The notes: a model not told the origin generated them from the sequence alone. Positions 8,398 to 17,587 are shown, counted from the first letter of the stretch. The stretch is DNA of 64,000 nucleotides from DAOUJI01 sp965237875 (GCA_965237875.1 CBDEGP010000002.1:992001-1056000); one strand, 5' to 3'. Numbers and translations are program-made.

Positions 8398-8610
8398 ATG
8401 CTTGCAATCCTAGCAAAGGGGGAGCAGGCTGGGGACCTAAGGACAGCGCTGATAGCTATCCGCGAGGGACGGAGTACTCTGGAGTTATTAAGTCGCCTCT
8501 CTGGGGAATTGGCGGGAGGCGAACAGCCGGTGCAGGTCAGACAAGTCACGATAGTGTTGCCAGCAGGACATGAGCCGCCGGTAATAGAGGGAGAGGGGCA
8601 AGTTGAGTAG
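8398..8610 (+). CDS. Phage-type hypothetical protein, C-terminal part
   Basis: The product includes MLAILAKGEQAGDLRTALIA followed by IREGRSTLELLSRLSGEL. I associate this helical pattern with conserved proteins of prophage packaging/replication regions, but I cannot name the family. The frame is open upstream to the IS boundary at 8358 (IHRETMLAIL), so the real gene was probably longer and cut at its 5' end. The stop overlaps the TTG start of the next small ORF, a compact arrangement typical of phage genes. Confidence 0.4.
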   Translation: MLAILAKGEQAGDLRTALIAIREGRSTLELLSRLSGELAGGEQPVQVRQVTIVLPAGHEPPVIEGEGQVE

Positions 8611-8776
8611 CAGAGGCTACCAGTGGGTTCCGGAGTCGACGGCTGACCTGCTAATGCACCGGCACCCCAATAAATTCGAGGTTGCCAGAGAGGGCATCGT
8701 GGAGTCTGACACACAAAACGGAACCCGCCAAATTAGCTACGTAATTCGGTGTTTTCGGTGTAGGAACGAAAGCTAA
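8603..8776 (+). CDS. Small hypothetical protein (57 aa), translationally coupled
   Basis: A TTG at 8603 lies inside the end of the preceding gene, with GAGAGGGG just upstream as a ribosome-binding site. The frame runs to a TAA at 8774-8776. The product begins SSRGYQWVPESTADLLMHRH and ends IRCFRCRNES, so it carries a single C-x-x-C. No family is recognised. Overlap with its neighbour and proximity to the tRNA fragment at 8997 suggest a remnant of an integrated phage-like element. Confidence 0.35.
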   Translation: MSSRGYQWVPESTADLLMHRHPNKFEVAREGIVESDTQNGTRQISYVIRCFRCRNES

Positions 8777-8996
8777 GTGCTTTGGTGTTCACCCAGGCCC
8801 CGGCAATGTGGGCTTCTATCTCTCTCCTATGACCGTGTAGTTGTCCTCGAGCCAGGTGTCCGCACCAACAAAGTTCAGCTTCCGAGTTGGACATCTATTC
8901 TACATGATCAGGAAGGACTAACCGGACTGGGGGGTACAACGCGCACCACAAATGCCTACAGGATTATACCTGTGGAGACGCGTCGGACGACTTTCC

Positions 8997-9046
8997 ACGG
9001 TTTCGTAAACCGCAGGTCAAGGGTTCGAATCCCCTCGCCGGCTCCA
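8997..9046 (+). tRNA. 3' part of a tRNA-Thr(CGT), likely attachment-site remnant
   Basis: A 4-bp anticodon stem (CGGT/ACCG) encloses the loop TTCGTAA with anticodon CGT. It is followed by a variable region, a T-arm with the GGTTCGAATCC core, the 3' acceptor strand CGCCGGC, and TCCA. The matching 5' acceptor strand GCCGGCG and the D-arm are absent upstream, so this is not a functional tRNA. Integrating elements commonly duplicate the 3' end of a tRNA at their attachment site, and phage-like scraps lie just upstream. Confidence 0.6.
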
Positions 9047-9241
9047 TTTCCAGAAATAAAATCAGGGCCCACGAGATATTCAGGGACCGCTGCTTTTTTG
9101 AATTGCCGACATTTTGCCGACGTTGTTTAGTTCAACTCGGGTGTCGATTGACTGCAGGTGTCCGAGGTAACAACCGCACTAGCATAGCCCACGATTTTCG
9201 TGTTGACTCCCTCTTGGGACCAGAAAACGCCTTCTGTCAGG

Positions 9242-10375
9242 TCAGCTCTTAACGAAGCCGAGCTTCTCGAAATGGCCGTGGACGATGGGTGAGGCGTCAA
9301 CCCCCAGCCAGTCCTCTAGTATGGTGGAGTAGGTGGACCGGAAGTCGTTGTTGAAGTGCAAGTCCCCCTCCAGCTGGTCCTTCTCCTCCAGGGAGGGATA
9401 CTCCCCGTAGAGGCCGCCGTTGACGGAACGACCGATGACGAAGGACACCCCGCCGGAGCCGTGGTCACATCCCGTGCCGTTGTCCTTGATCCGCCGCCCG
9501 AACTCTGACCAGGCCAGGATGAGGGTGTCATCCTCAAGGCCGAGCTCTTTCAGGTCCTCGGTAAAGTCGCCGATTGCCGCGGAGACAAGTTGCCAGAGCT
9601 TCGCGTGGGCCAGCAGCTCGTTGCCGTGGGTGTCGAAGCCTCCGTGCTGGGCATAGTAGATCCTCGTCCCCAAACCGGCGCTCATCACCTGAGCAACGCC
9701 CTTGAGAGACTGAGCCAGAGGATTGTCTGCATACTCTACGCTGGAGGAGTACATCTCTGGGGCGGTCCTGAGGATGTCGGCCCCTTTCAAAGCATCTGTC
9801 CCGGCCTGGCTCAGCGCCTGTGCTAGCACATCTTTCCCCGGCGTCGGACCGTACAGACGGCTGAAGGTGTCCAGGGCATATCTCCGCTTCATCTCGTCCT
9901 GCACGTCCGGCAGGAGCCCATAGGTCTCCAGGTTGCCCACGGACGCCACTGGGACTCCCCGGCAGACCAGACTCCTGGGCAGGCCACGGCCGAAGTTCAC
10001 CCCCGTCAGGACGTTTTCAGCTTTGGGGTCCAGGTCCCTTATCGCGGCGCCCAGCCAGCCCTCCTCACCTACTTTCTCAGGCTCCGCAGTGTGCCAGACG
10101 TCCAAGGACCGGAAGTGGGAGCGGTTGGGGTCAGGGTAGCCGGTGCCATTGATGACGGCCAGGTTTCCCTCATCCCAAAGTTGCTTGACGGGACCCATGC
10201 TGGGGTTGAAACCCAGCTGGTCGTCTATCTTGAGCACCTCTTCCTGTGGTATCCCTATAGTCGGACGGAAATCGTAGTAGAGACCGCTGTTATAGGGGAT
10301 TATGGTGTTCAGAGCGTCGTTGCCCCCCGCAAGCTGTATCACAACCAACGACCGGTCCCTCTTGGTAGAGGTCAT
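9242..10375 (-). CDS. DUF1501 family protein
   Basis: This belongs to the DUF1501 family, related in fold to sulfatases/alkaline phosphatases; members are usually exported and encoded beside DUF1800 proteins. The 377-residue product has the expected opening LVVIQLAGGNDALNTIIPY, the internal RIYYAQHGGFDTHGNE and the C-terminal ILAWSEFGRRIKDN followed by GCDHGSGG. No twin-arginine leader is visible, unlike many relatives. ATG 10375 has GGGAGTG upstream and lies 14 bp after the NHL gene. Third gene of a DUF1800-NHL-DUF1501 operon. The biochemical role of the family is not established. Confidence 0.88.
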   Translation of the reverse strand: MTSTKRDRSLVVIQLAGGNDALNTIIPYNSGLYYDFRPTIGIPQEEVLKIDDQLGFNPSMGPVKQLWDEGNLAVINGTGYPDPNRSHFRSLDVWHTAEPEKVGEEGWLGAAIRDLDPKAENVLTGVNFGRGLPRSLVCRGVPVASVGNLETYGLLPDVQDEMKRRYALDTFSRLYGPTPGKDVLAQALSQAGTDALKGADILRTAPEMYSSSVEYADNPLAQSLKGVAQVMSAGLGTRIYYAQHGGFDTHGNELLAHAKLWQLVSAAIGDFTEDLKELGLEDDTLILAWSEFGRRIKDNGTGCDHGSGGVSFVIGRSVNGGLYGEYPSLEEKDQLEGDLHFNNDFRSTYSTILEDWLGVDASPIVHGHFEKLGFVKS

Positions 10376-10389
10376 TGAGTCACTCCCTA

Positions 10390-11406
10390 TTAAGGGCTTC
10401 GCTTGTAGACCTGAATCCTGTGGCGGTTGCTGTCTGTCACGTAAAGCGTCCTAGCGCCGTCAAGCTTGACCGAAACTGGGGCCCAGAAGTATTTCTCTAT
10501 TTGGGACGATTCGTCGTGGGGCTCATCGACGAAGTACTCCAGGTCGAGTTCCAGGTTCGCCGTCGCACGGGCCTCCGCTTCCTCCACGTTGCTCCTCAAA
10601 AAGTCCTCGGCCCACTTGGACAGGGTGGCCTGGCCCCGGAGCTTTGTCACGAACCGGCCCTCGGGATCCAGGACCTGTACTCTCTCGTTGCCCCAGTCTG
10701 CCACGTAGATATAGCCCTCCTTGTCGACGGTGACCGACGCCGGCCCCTGGAACTCTCCGTCTCCATTGCCCGGGGTGCCGTAGGTGGCGAGGTACTCACC
10801 GCCCGTTGAGAACTTCTGGATACGGTCGTTGCCCCAATCGGCCACGTAAACGTCCCCGCCGGGAGCGACGGTCACTCCCCAGGGAAGGCTGAGGCTTCCA
10901 TCACTGCCGAAACTCAGCAGGAACCGGCCATCGGCCGTGAATTTCTGTACACGATTGTTATAGGAGTCGGAAACATATAGGTTTTCCTCCCCATCGAAGG
11001 CCATCCCCGATGGTGTATCGAGCTCTCCCTCGGCGGTACCCTTTAGACCCCACGTGGACAGAAATGCTCCGGAGTGGTCAAAAACCGAGATGCGGTGCAG
11101 TTGCTCGTCGCTGACGTAAACCCGGCCCTTGCTATCGATCGCAGCGCCTGAGGGCCAGATAAACTGTCCGTCGCTTTGCCCGAAAGATCCAAAGCTACCG
11201 TAGTATTCGCCCTCCGCATCGCACATTGTGACGCGCACTGCCTTGAGCGGCCCCGGGGAACGGTTCACGACATACAGCCGCCCGTCCTTGCCGATGGCAG
11301 TGTCGGTGGGATAGTAGAACCCCCTGCCCGCGTCCATGGTGTAAAAACCCACGGTAAACCAGTATTCCAGGAAGTCTGGCTTTGACCTGGTCTGAATCGT
11401 ACTCAT
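10390..11406 (-). CDS. NHL-repeat beta-propeller protein
   Basis: The 338-residue product is built from repeats of the form FxxPxGxAxDxxGxxYVxDxxNxRIQxF. Examples are GRVYVSDEQLHRISVFD, ENLYVSDSYNNRVQKF, GDVYVADWGNDRIQKF, GYIYVADWGNERVQVLD and RTLYVTDSNRHRIQVY, giving about six blades. ATG 11406 is preferred over GTG 11415 because GGTGGAG lies five bases upstream of the ATG. It is squeezed between DUF1800 (stop immediately upstream) and DUF1501, so it is co-translated with them. Likely a scaffolding or ligand-binding propeller; no catalytic motif is visible. Confidence 0.9.
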   Translation of the reverse strand: MSTIQTRSKPDFLEYWFTVGFYTMDAGRGFYYPTDTAIGKDGRLYVVNRSPGPLKAVRVTMCDAEGEYYGSFGSFGQSDGQFIWPSGAAIDSKGRVYVSDEQLHRISVFDHSGAFLSTWGLKGTAEGELDTPSGMAFDGEENLYVSDSYNNRVQKFTADGRFLLSFGSDGSLSLPWGVTVAPGGDVYVADWGNDRIQKFSTGGEYLATYGTPGNGDGEFQGPASVTVDKEGYIYVADWGNERVQVLDPEGRFVTKLRGQATLSKWAEDFLRSNVEEAEARATANLELDLEYFVDEPHDESSQIEKYFWAPVSVKLDGARTLYVTDSNRHRIQVYKRSP

Positions 11407-11415
11407 TGTCTCCAC

Positions 11416-12855
11416 CTACGCGCGCTGGAACTCATGGGTGGAAGCGACCATCTGCAAGACATCCACGATTCGTTGGCGGGCAGCTTCGTCTGGGCTCCCA
11501 GAGCCCAGGTGCACAACGCCGCCCCTCGCGGCGAAATCGACCAGCTCCCTCCGTGTGTCATCGGAGACCGAGATGGCGCCCACCTGATCGAGACAGGCAT
11601 CCACCAGACTCTCTGGAGAGATAATCCTCTCCTGCCCTGATGCGATCCTTCCGATCATCGCCTGTACGCCCGGCTTATTTGCATCACCGATCTGCTGGGT
11701 GGCAAAATTTACTCGCTCTACCAGGTTGCCCGTGTCGAGCCACTCAGTACCATGGTGCCATCCTTCAACGCTGGGAGGGTTGTTGAGCCACTGTCCCATG
11801 TACTGCGCCTGAAGGTGCCCGTCCGGGATCTCGCGCCTTGGCCTATCAGACTCCCCCGTCAATCGGACAACTCCGGCCACCAGCTCCACAGGGCCCTTCA
11901 CCTTAGTGTACCAAGCCCGCTGGGACCGGAAGAAATCTGCGTTGAACAGTACCCTCAACATTGAGGTTATGTCGTAGCTACTATCGAAGTAGGCTTGAGA
12001 TAGCTGCTCAATGGCCTGGGGGTCGGCCGGCGGGGTATAGGGCCACTGGGGCGCCCCCGGCTCGTCGGCCACGAAGAAGCTGTACAGGTGCCTCGAGATG
12101 AACCGGGCGGTGGCCTCTTGCTGGCATATGATGTCTACGACGTCCTCACCATTGAAGCGGCCCCGTTGCCCAAGGAACTCCTTCTCGCCGTCGTCGTGGT
12201 CCTCGGGAAGATACTCGAAGTGCCAGGCTATGCGGCCGTAGGGCCAGACCGAGTCCCTTATCGAACGCATCTCCATGTACTCCCGGTTGGCGATGGTCCA
12301 GCCCGTGAAGGCGCGGGAGCACTCCTTGACGTCGTGCTCCGTGTAATTGCCCACTCCCATGGAGAAGAGCTCCAGGAGCTCCCTCCCATAGTTCTCGTTG
12401 ATGGCCCCTTTGTGGTTGTCCTGGTTGTCCAGCCACATGATCATTGCCGGGTCTTTGGACAGCTCAACGAGAAGCTTCCGGAAGCTGCCGATCCCATATC
12501 GCCTGAACATCCTTATCTGGTCCGACAGGACTTTGCCGTTGACTACTTTGGGGTACCCGGTGGCGAAGATGCCATGCCAGAATAGGGTCATCTTTTCCTG
12601 TAGTTGAGCGGATGTCGTTGCCATCCGGACTAGCCAGTTGTCACCGGGGTCGGTCGGCCCCATCATTCCCGAGAGCTCGGGATGGAAACGGCGAATGAGG
12701 CGGTCTGTCATCCTGCGCTCATCGCGGGGATCAAGGAGCTCCTCGACGGTGGCCTCATATCCCTTGGCTGCGTAGGCGTCCAGCTGGTCCCGGGTGGCCC
12801 CAAAACCGGCCCGCCGCATCAGGTGTGCGATCAGTTGAAGCTCGCTGTTCCCCAT
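11416..12855 (-). CDS. DUF1800 family protein
   Basis: The 479-residue protein has the family features: the N-terminal LIAHLMRRAGFGATRDQLDAY, the central EKMTLFWHGIFAT, then GAINENYGRELLELFSMGVG with YTEHDVKECSRAFTGW, and the late NNPPSVEGW. DUF1800 and DUF1501 proteins are usually paired and often exported; function is undefined. First gene of the three-gene operon driven by the promoter at 12931-12960. No signal peptide is evident, matching the lack of one in the DUF1501 partner. Confidence 0.9.
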   Translation of the reverse strand: MGNSELQLIAHLMRRAGFGATRDQLDAYAAKGYEATVEELLDPRDERRMTDRLIRRFHPELSGMMGPTDPGDNWLVRMATTSAQLQEKMTLFWHGIFATGYPKVVNGKVLSDQIRMFRRYGIGSFRKLLVELSKDPAMIMWLDNQDNHKGAINENYGRELLELFSMGVGNYTEHDVKECSRAFTGWTIANREYMEMRSIRDSVWPYGRIAWHFEYLPEDHDDGEKEFLGQRGRFNGEDVVDIICQQEATARFISRHLYSFFVADEPGAPQWPYTPPADPQAIEQLSQAYFDSSYDITSMLRVLFNADFFRSQRAWYTKVKGPVELVAGVVRLTGESDRPRREIPDGHLQAQYMGQWLNNPPSVEGWHHGTEWLDTGNLVERVNFATQQIGDANKPGVQAMIGRIASGQERIISPESLVDACLDQVGAISVSDDTRRELVDFAARGGVVHLGSGSPDEAARQRIVDVLQMVASTHEFQRA

Positions 12856-12930
12856 GTCGCTCCTCCAGAGCCGGTGGCGTTATCCACTCAAGGGCCAACT
12901 CAGCTTCTAGTACTGTGTTTTCTGGCACAC

Positions 12931-12960
12931 ATTATACAGAGTCTGGGTGGCAGAACACAA
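12931..12960 (-). promoter_or_regulatory. Promoter of the DUF1800-NHL-DUF1501 operon
   Basis: On the minus strand TATAAT (12931-12936) is preceded after 18 bases by TTGTGT (12955-12960). It lies 76 bp ahead of the DUF1800 ATG. Confidence 0.55.
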
Positions 12961-13183
12961 GGAATCGGTTGCGCTGGGCGCTTGTCTGACCTGAGGTGAA
13001 CTGGAGACCTCCCTTCCTATACCACTCCCGATTCCGACAGCAGCGCCAGATCCGCCCGCTGAAGCCTCAGCTCCTTGCAATATACCTCCTCGTTGTGCTC
13101 CCCAACCAGCGGCGCGCGCCGGGAGATGCGCCAGGGCGAGCCGTTGTATATAGCGGCGGGCCCCGGGTATTTGAAGCTGCGCC

Positions 13184-14751
13184 CTAGCAGCCCGTCCGAG
13201 GATTATCTAACGGTGCTTGCAGGTCAGCGACAATGGATCGCGACAACTAATTTTGCCGGTTGCCCCGGCCGGCCCCCAGATAGCTTTGCGAATAGCGCCG
13301 TGCTCACTACCTCGGCAAAGTTCCTGATGCGTTGGGCTGGCCCATCGCCCCGTGCTTTCCTGTGCAGATTGACCCCAAAGCGGAACAGTTTGAGCAGGTT
13401 GTGGCCGGTGCAGATCAGCGACCATTCGCCGTTCACCTTCTCCAGTCCCCGCAGCAGGAACTGCCGGAATCCCCGACCCTGCTTGATCTGGCCGAATACC
13501 GGCTCCACAGTTTGCATCCGCAAAGCGCAGCGCTGCCGACCCCGCTTGGTCTGTAACTTACGTCGCATCCGGTCCCTGGGAGACAGATGGCTGGGTATGC
13601 GACCTCGGGGCGCGGGTGGCACAACCCGCCCGTGGCGGGTCTGCTCCGGCGCGACGAACGGGTCCACGCCCAGAGCATAGAGCTCGTCGACTGCCTTTGC
13701 CGAGTAATAGCCAGCATCGGCGGATACTTCCCTGGGGACTGCACCGACGTTGTCGATGGTCTCCTCCATCATCGCCGCAGCCTGTTGCTTATCCGAAGTC
13801 TGGTTGGTCGCCCGCGCCGCCACGATCACCTGGTGAGCGCTGTCCACCACCGCCTGACAGTTGTACGCTTGCAGGAAGTCCTTTCCTCCAGGTGCGGGCA
13901 TGATGCGCGACTCGGTATCGGTGAAGTTACGCTGGGCCTTGTCGTCGGGCGCCCCCCGGGTGATTACCACCTTCGGCCTCGGCCTGTTCGCCAGCCGCCT
14001 GCGCCTCGGCTTCCAGCGCCGCCATGGCTTCCCGTATCTTCTCCAACCGACCCTCTCGAAAGGCCAACTCCTGCGGCAACTCATCTCCACGCTTGTCTTT
14101 GCCGTACCGCCGGTCTTCCTCATCATCCGCTGCCTGGGCCTGTCGCAACAACTCCGCGACCTCCGCCGCCAACTGCGCTGCCTTCTCCTTCATCCGTTGG
14201 TAACTCATCGCCTTATGCTTCGATGCGTTGGCCTTGACCTTCGTGCCGTCCAGCGCCACGTGCCCCAGCTTCACCAGACCCGCCTGCTGGCACAACGCCA
14301 GTACCTGTACGAACAGGCCCGACAGCGCATCCACATGATCCTTGCGAAAGTCGGAGATGGTCCGGAAGTCCGGTGTGTTGTTCGCCGCCAACACCCTGAA
14401 GGCGATGTCCTCGTGGAGACGCTGGGCGATGCGGCGTGAGGACGCCACCCCCACGCAGTAGCCGTAGAGCAACACCTTGACCATCATCCGTGGATGATAC
14501 GGCGGCCCGCCACGCCGTTCCCGCTCGTAGCGAGCGGTGACCTCCGACATGTCCAACTGGTCCACCACGTCGGATATGAAGTAGGCCAGATGGTCGTCAG
14601 GCAGCCACTCCTGCAACGCCGCTGGCAACAGCAACTGCTGGTCGGGTTCGTAGGGAAGGTAGGTTTTGCTCATCAACGACTCCCCGCTACTGGACTGGGC
14701 CCATCATACCCCCAAACACTCGCCAACCGTGTTTCTCGGACGGGCTGCTAG
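13184..14751 (-). mobile_element. IS1182-family insertion sequence, copy 2
   Basis: Core 13188-14747 (1560 bp, one base longer than the other copies), with the same CAGCCCGTCCGAG inverted repeats and CTAG on both flanks. It sits in a CoA-transferase gene. Rejoining the gene across one CTAG restores its frame, which shows that CTAG is a 4-bp target duplication and not part of the element. Confidence 0.94.
13224..14676 (-). pseudogene. IS1182-family transposase, frameshifted
   Basis: Nearly identical in sequence to the intact transposases of copies 1 and 3, but a C-run at about 13951-13956 has six C where the others have five. The frame shifts after EGGNHPG, so the N-terminal piece ends at 13927 and the catalytic C-terminal half is out of frame. 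All other family motifs are present. The copy should be immobile unless supplied in trans or rescued by slippage in the homopolymer. Confidence 0.93.
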
Positions 14752-14907
14752 CTCGGAGTGGAGCACTTCTGTCCAGAATCCCCTGTCTTCGAGGTGCCCG
14801 TCGTCCACCAGGTCCTCGGGGGTGCGGATGGCAGCCCAGTGTAGTCCTCGTTCCTGGGCACCATGATACACCTCCTCCTGGGCCATCCCTTCATGGGGGG
14901 GTGGCTT

Positions 14908-16774
14908 AGATTCCCCACCTAGGTGAGAGGAAGACCTCGTTGGAGCCCGCCGTGAAGGGGGCTAAGATGTTTTTTGGAAGAGAGAAACGATCACCAACGA
15001 GGTGCACCTATTATGAGGCAAGGCTTACTGCCGTTCCAGTACGAGCAGGAGAAGAGTTCGACGGGTATGACGGGGCTGTCGGGGCTGATGACGTACCTGG
15101 AGTTGATACACGCGTCCGGCTTGAGGTCATCGGCAGAGCGCCACGTTGGACTACGGGGGTGTGGACAGGGCTGGACGGACAGCCAGATAGTCACCTCGCT
15201 GATACTGCTGAACCTGGCAGGGGGCGAGTCAGTGTCCGACCTGGACATCCTCGAGAAGGACGAAGGGCTGTGCAGGGTGATTCGCGAGATCGAGAGTTGG
15301 GGCATGGGTGGCAGAGAGCGCAGGGCGCTCCTGGAGAGATGGCGTGTGGAGCGTCGACGGAGCGTGCCGTCGGAGTCTGCGGTGTTCCGCTACCTGGAGA
15401 GGTTCCACGACGCGGACGAGGAGGCGAAGCGGGAAGCTCACAGGGCATTCATACCTTCTCCCAACGAAGCGCTGAGAGGGCTGGGGAAGGTGAACGCCGA
15501 CCTGGTGGGCTTCGTGCAGAGCCGTTCGCCTCATAGGGAGGCCACGCTGGACATGGACGCCACCCTGGTGGAGACGCACAAGCAGGAGTCGCTCTACAGC
15601 TACAAGAAGTACAGCGCGTACCAGCCGCTGACGACCTACTGGGCAGAGGCTGACTTGGTGTTGCATTCGGAGTTTCGGGACGGCAACGTACCTGCGGGCC
15701 ATCAGCAGCTGCGAGTGTTGACCGAAGCGCTGGGGCATCTGCCTGCCGGGGTGGACAAGGTGATGCTGCGGTCTGACACGGCCGGGTACCAGCAGGAGCT
15801 TCTGCGGTACTGCGCCGAGGGCAGGGACGAGCGGTTCGGGGTGATCGAGTTTGCGGTGGGGGTTGACGTGACGGCGGAGTTCCGGCGCGCGGTGTCGCAG
15901 GTTGCCGATGAGGAGTGGCAGCCACTGTACCGCAAGGTGGGCGAGCGCCGTGTGGACACGGGTCAGCAGTGGGCTGAGGTGAACTTCGTTCCCAACTGGA
16001 TAGGCCACGCCAGGAACAGCCCTGAGTACCGGTTCATAGCTACCAGGGAGCGGTTGATCGAACAGCCGCTGCCGGGAATGGAGGGTCAGATGGAGTTGCC
16101 CTTTGCTGCCATGGAGTTGTCCGGCAGGGGTTGGCACAAGGTATTCGGAGTGGTGACCAACCGGACTCTTGCGGGAGATGAGTTGATCTGGTGGTCGAGG
16201 CAGAGATGCGGCAAGGGCGAGGAGGTCCACGGCGTTCTCAAGAGTGACCTTGCCGGGGGCAGGCTGCCGTCGGGCCTGTTCGGCGCCAACGCCGCATGGT
16301 GGGCGATAGCGGCGCTGGCGTTCAACCTGAACTCTGCGATGAAGCGGCTGGTGTTGGGCCAGGAGTGGGTGAGCAGGCGTCTGAAGGCAGTCCGCTTCGT
16401 ACTGATCGCCCTGCCGGGCCGTGTGGTGAGTCACGCCAGGAGACTGATCATCCGTCTGGCCCGTGGCCATCCCTCATACGCGTTGCTGCTCAGGGCGCGC
16501 CAGAGGATATCGGCGCTGGCTGCCGAGCCGTAGCCGGCATAGGCCGTCCTGCTGGACCATCGGTTGAAGGCGACTCAGCCGAGTTGCCAGGCCCAGCCAT
16601 GCCTTCTTCGGCCTGAAAACACCCACAATTGGTGGGGGAGCGCTGCCGATACCCTCAAAGGCCTCGCCCGAGACCCTGTCCACGCCCGATCATGTCATGC
16701 GTCACCCTTGGTCGACACCGAACACGCCCTGCAACCACACGAAGCAACTCCCAACAATGTTAGGTGGGGGATTT
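14908..16774 (+). mobile_element. IS1380-family insertion sequence (boundaries approximate)
   Basis: A transposase of the IS1380 family is flanked by imperfect inverted repeats: AGATTCCCCACCTA at 14908-14921 and TAGGTGGGGGATTT at 16761-16774. This gives about 1.87 kb. A clear target duplication cannot be recognised. It directly adjoins the broken CoA-transferase fragment on its left and the SDR gene leader on its right. Confidence 0.7.
15013..16533 (+). CDS. IS1380-family transposase
   Basis: This DDE transposase is about 506 residues. ATG 15013 is chosen because the family starts with MRQGLLPFQYE; the longer frame from 14974 adds 13 residues without family character. Visible landmarks are TLDMDATLVETHK (first catalytic Asp), VDKVMLRSDTAGYQQELLRY (second Asp), WRATER-type spacing replaced here by RFIATRERL, and a C-terminal GKGEEVHGVLKSDLAGGRLP with the catalytic Glu and AAWWAIAALAFNLN. 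The frame is intact. Confidence 0.93.
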   Translation: MRQGLLPFQYEQEKSSTGMTGLSGLMTYLELIHASGLRSSAERHVGLRGCGQGWTDSQIVTSLILLNLAGGESVSDLDILEKDEGLCRVIREIESWGMGGRERRALLERWRVERRRSVPSESAVFRYLERFHDADEEAKREAHRAFIPSPNEALRGLGKVNADLVGFVQSRSPHREATLDMDATLVETHKQESLYSYKKYSAYQPLTTYWAEADLVLHSEFRDGNVPAGHQQLRVLTEALGHLPAGVDKVMLRSDTAGYQQELLRYCAEGRDERFGVIEFAVGVDVTAEFRRAVSQVADEEWQPLYRKVGERRVDTGQQWAEVNFVPNWIGHARNSPEYRFIATRERLIEQPLPGMEGQMELPFAAMELSGRGWHKVFGVVTNRTLAGDELIWWSRQRCGKGEEVHGVLKSDLAGGRLPSGLFGANAAWWAIAALAFNLNSAMKRLVLGQEWVSRRLKAVRFVLIALPGRVVSHARRLIIRLARGHPSYALLLRARQRISALAAEP

Positions 16775-16838
16775 GGGGTGGGCGATGTCTCGAACCCGCA
16801 AATTCTAACCACACACTCGTTGAAACGGGAGAATTAAA

Positions 16839-17587
16839 ATGGGAAGGCTCGATGGAAAGGTAGCCATCATCAGCGGGGGTGCCAGGGGCCAGGGCGCCGC
16901 AGAAGCCCGGCTATTCGCCCGTGAAGGGGCGAAGGTGGTCGTGGCCGACATCGAGGACGCCGAGGGAGCACAGGTTGTAGCAGATATTAGGGAGTCGGGA
17001 GGTGATTCCACCTATATCCATCTAGATGCGGCCAGCGAGGAGGACTGGCGCAGTGCCGTGGAGACAGCCGTCTCCACCTACGGGAAGCTGGACATTCTGG
17101 TGAACAACGCCGGCATACGAGGACCTTCCCGCATCGAGGAGACCAGCGACCAGGACTGGGAGAGGGTAGTCGAGATCAATCAGAGGGGGTCTTCCTGGGT
17201 ACCAGACAGGCGGTGCCCGCCATGCGCACGGCGGGTGGCGGCTCCATCGTCAACATCTCCTCGGTGGCAGCCATGAGGGGCAGGGGCTCCGCTGCCTACT
17301 CTGCGACGAAAGGGGCCGTACGCACCTTCAGCAAGGTGACTGCCATCCACTACGCCAAGGATAATATTCGTTGCAACTCCGTCCACCCCGGGCCCATCGA
17401 CACAGCCTTCTTCGGCGATGCCCTGGCCGACCCCGCTACCCGAGAGGAGGTGGCCCGCCCGATACCCCTTGGCAGGCTGGGGACGCCCGATGACGTGGCC
17501 TACGCCGTTCTCTACCTGGCTTCTGATGAGTCCTCTTTCGTTACAGGGTCAGAGCTGGTGATTGATGGAGGGAGAACGGCTCAATAA
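16839..17587 (+). pseudogene. Short-chain dehydrogenase/reductase with a -1 frameshift
   Basis: This is an NAD(P)-dependent oxidoreductase of the classical SDR type. The first frame (from ATG 16839, with GGGAG upstream) carries the nucleotide-binding SGGARGQG motif, DIED and LDILVNNAG. The second frame, from about 17190, carries GSIVNISSVAA (catalytic Ser), AAYSATKGA (Tyr and Lys), RCNSVHPGPIDT and the C-terminal GSELVIDGG. The frame breaks after EINQRG in a GGGG run at about 17187-17190; restoring one G gives the expected VFLGTRQAVPAM. This may be a real pseudogene or a homopolymer error in the assembly. Substrate unknown. Confidence 0.88.

Larger units (their letters stand above)
13017..14907 (-). 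pseudogene. CaiB/BaiF CoA-transferase gene disrupted by IS elements
   Basis: Two pieces of one gene flank IS1182 copy 2. The upstream piece (14748-14907, minus strand) encodes MAQEEVYHGAQERG, IRTPEDLVDDGH and RGFWTEVLHSEL. The downstream piece (13017-13187) encodes GRSFKYPGPAAIYNGSPWRI, APLVGEHNEEVY and the C-terminus ESGVV. Removing the IS and one CTAG rejoins them in frame as HSEL-GRSFKYPG, matching HPELGRSFTYPG of the intact paralogue at 32488-33744. The N-terminal ~300 residues are missing. An IS1380-family element abuts at 14908 and no continuation is seen beyond it. Confidence 0.88.

Noticed and set aside
8997..9046. A functional tRNA-Thr
   Set aside because: No 5' acceptor strand or D-arm exists upstream at the required distance.
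8777..9130. Hypothetical protein frame over the tRNA fragment
   Set aside because: It contains RSRVRIPSPAP, the classic false peptide from translating a tRNA T-arm.
8355..13187. IS1182 copies 1 and 2 as a composite transposon
   Set aside because: Each copy has its own CTAG duplication, and copy 2 restores a gene on its own excision, so they inserted separately.
15229..16470. Minus-strand frame of 413 codons
   Set aside because: Antisense shadow of the IS1380 transposase, with His/Gln/Arg-rich low-complexity content.
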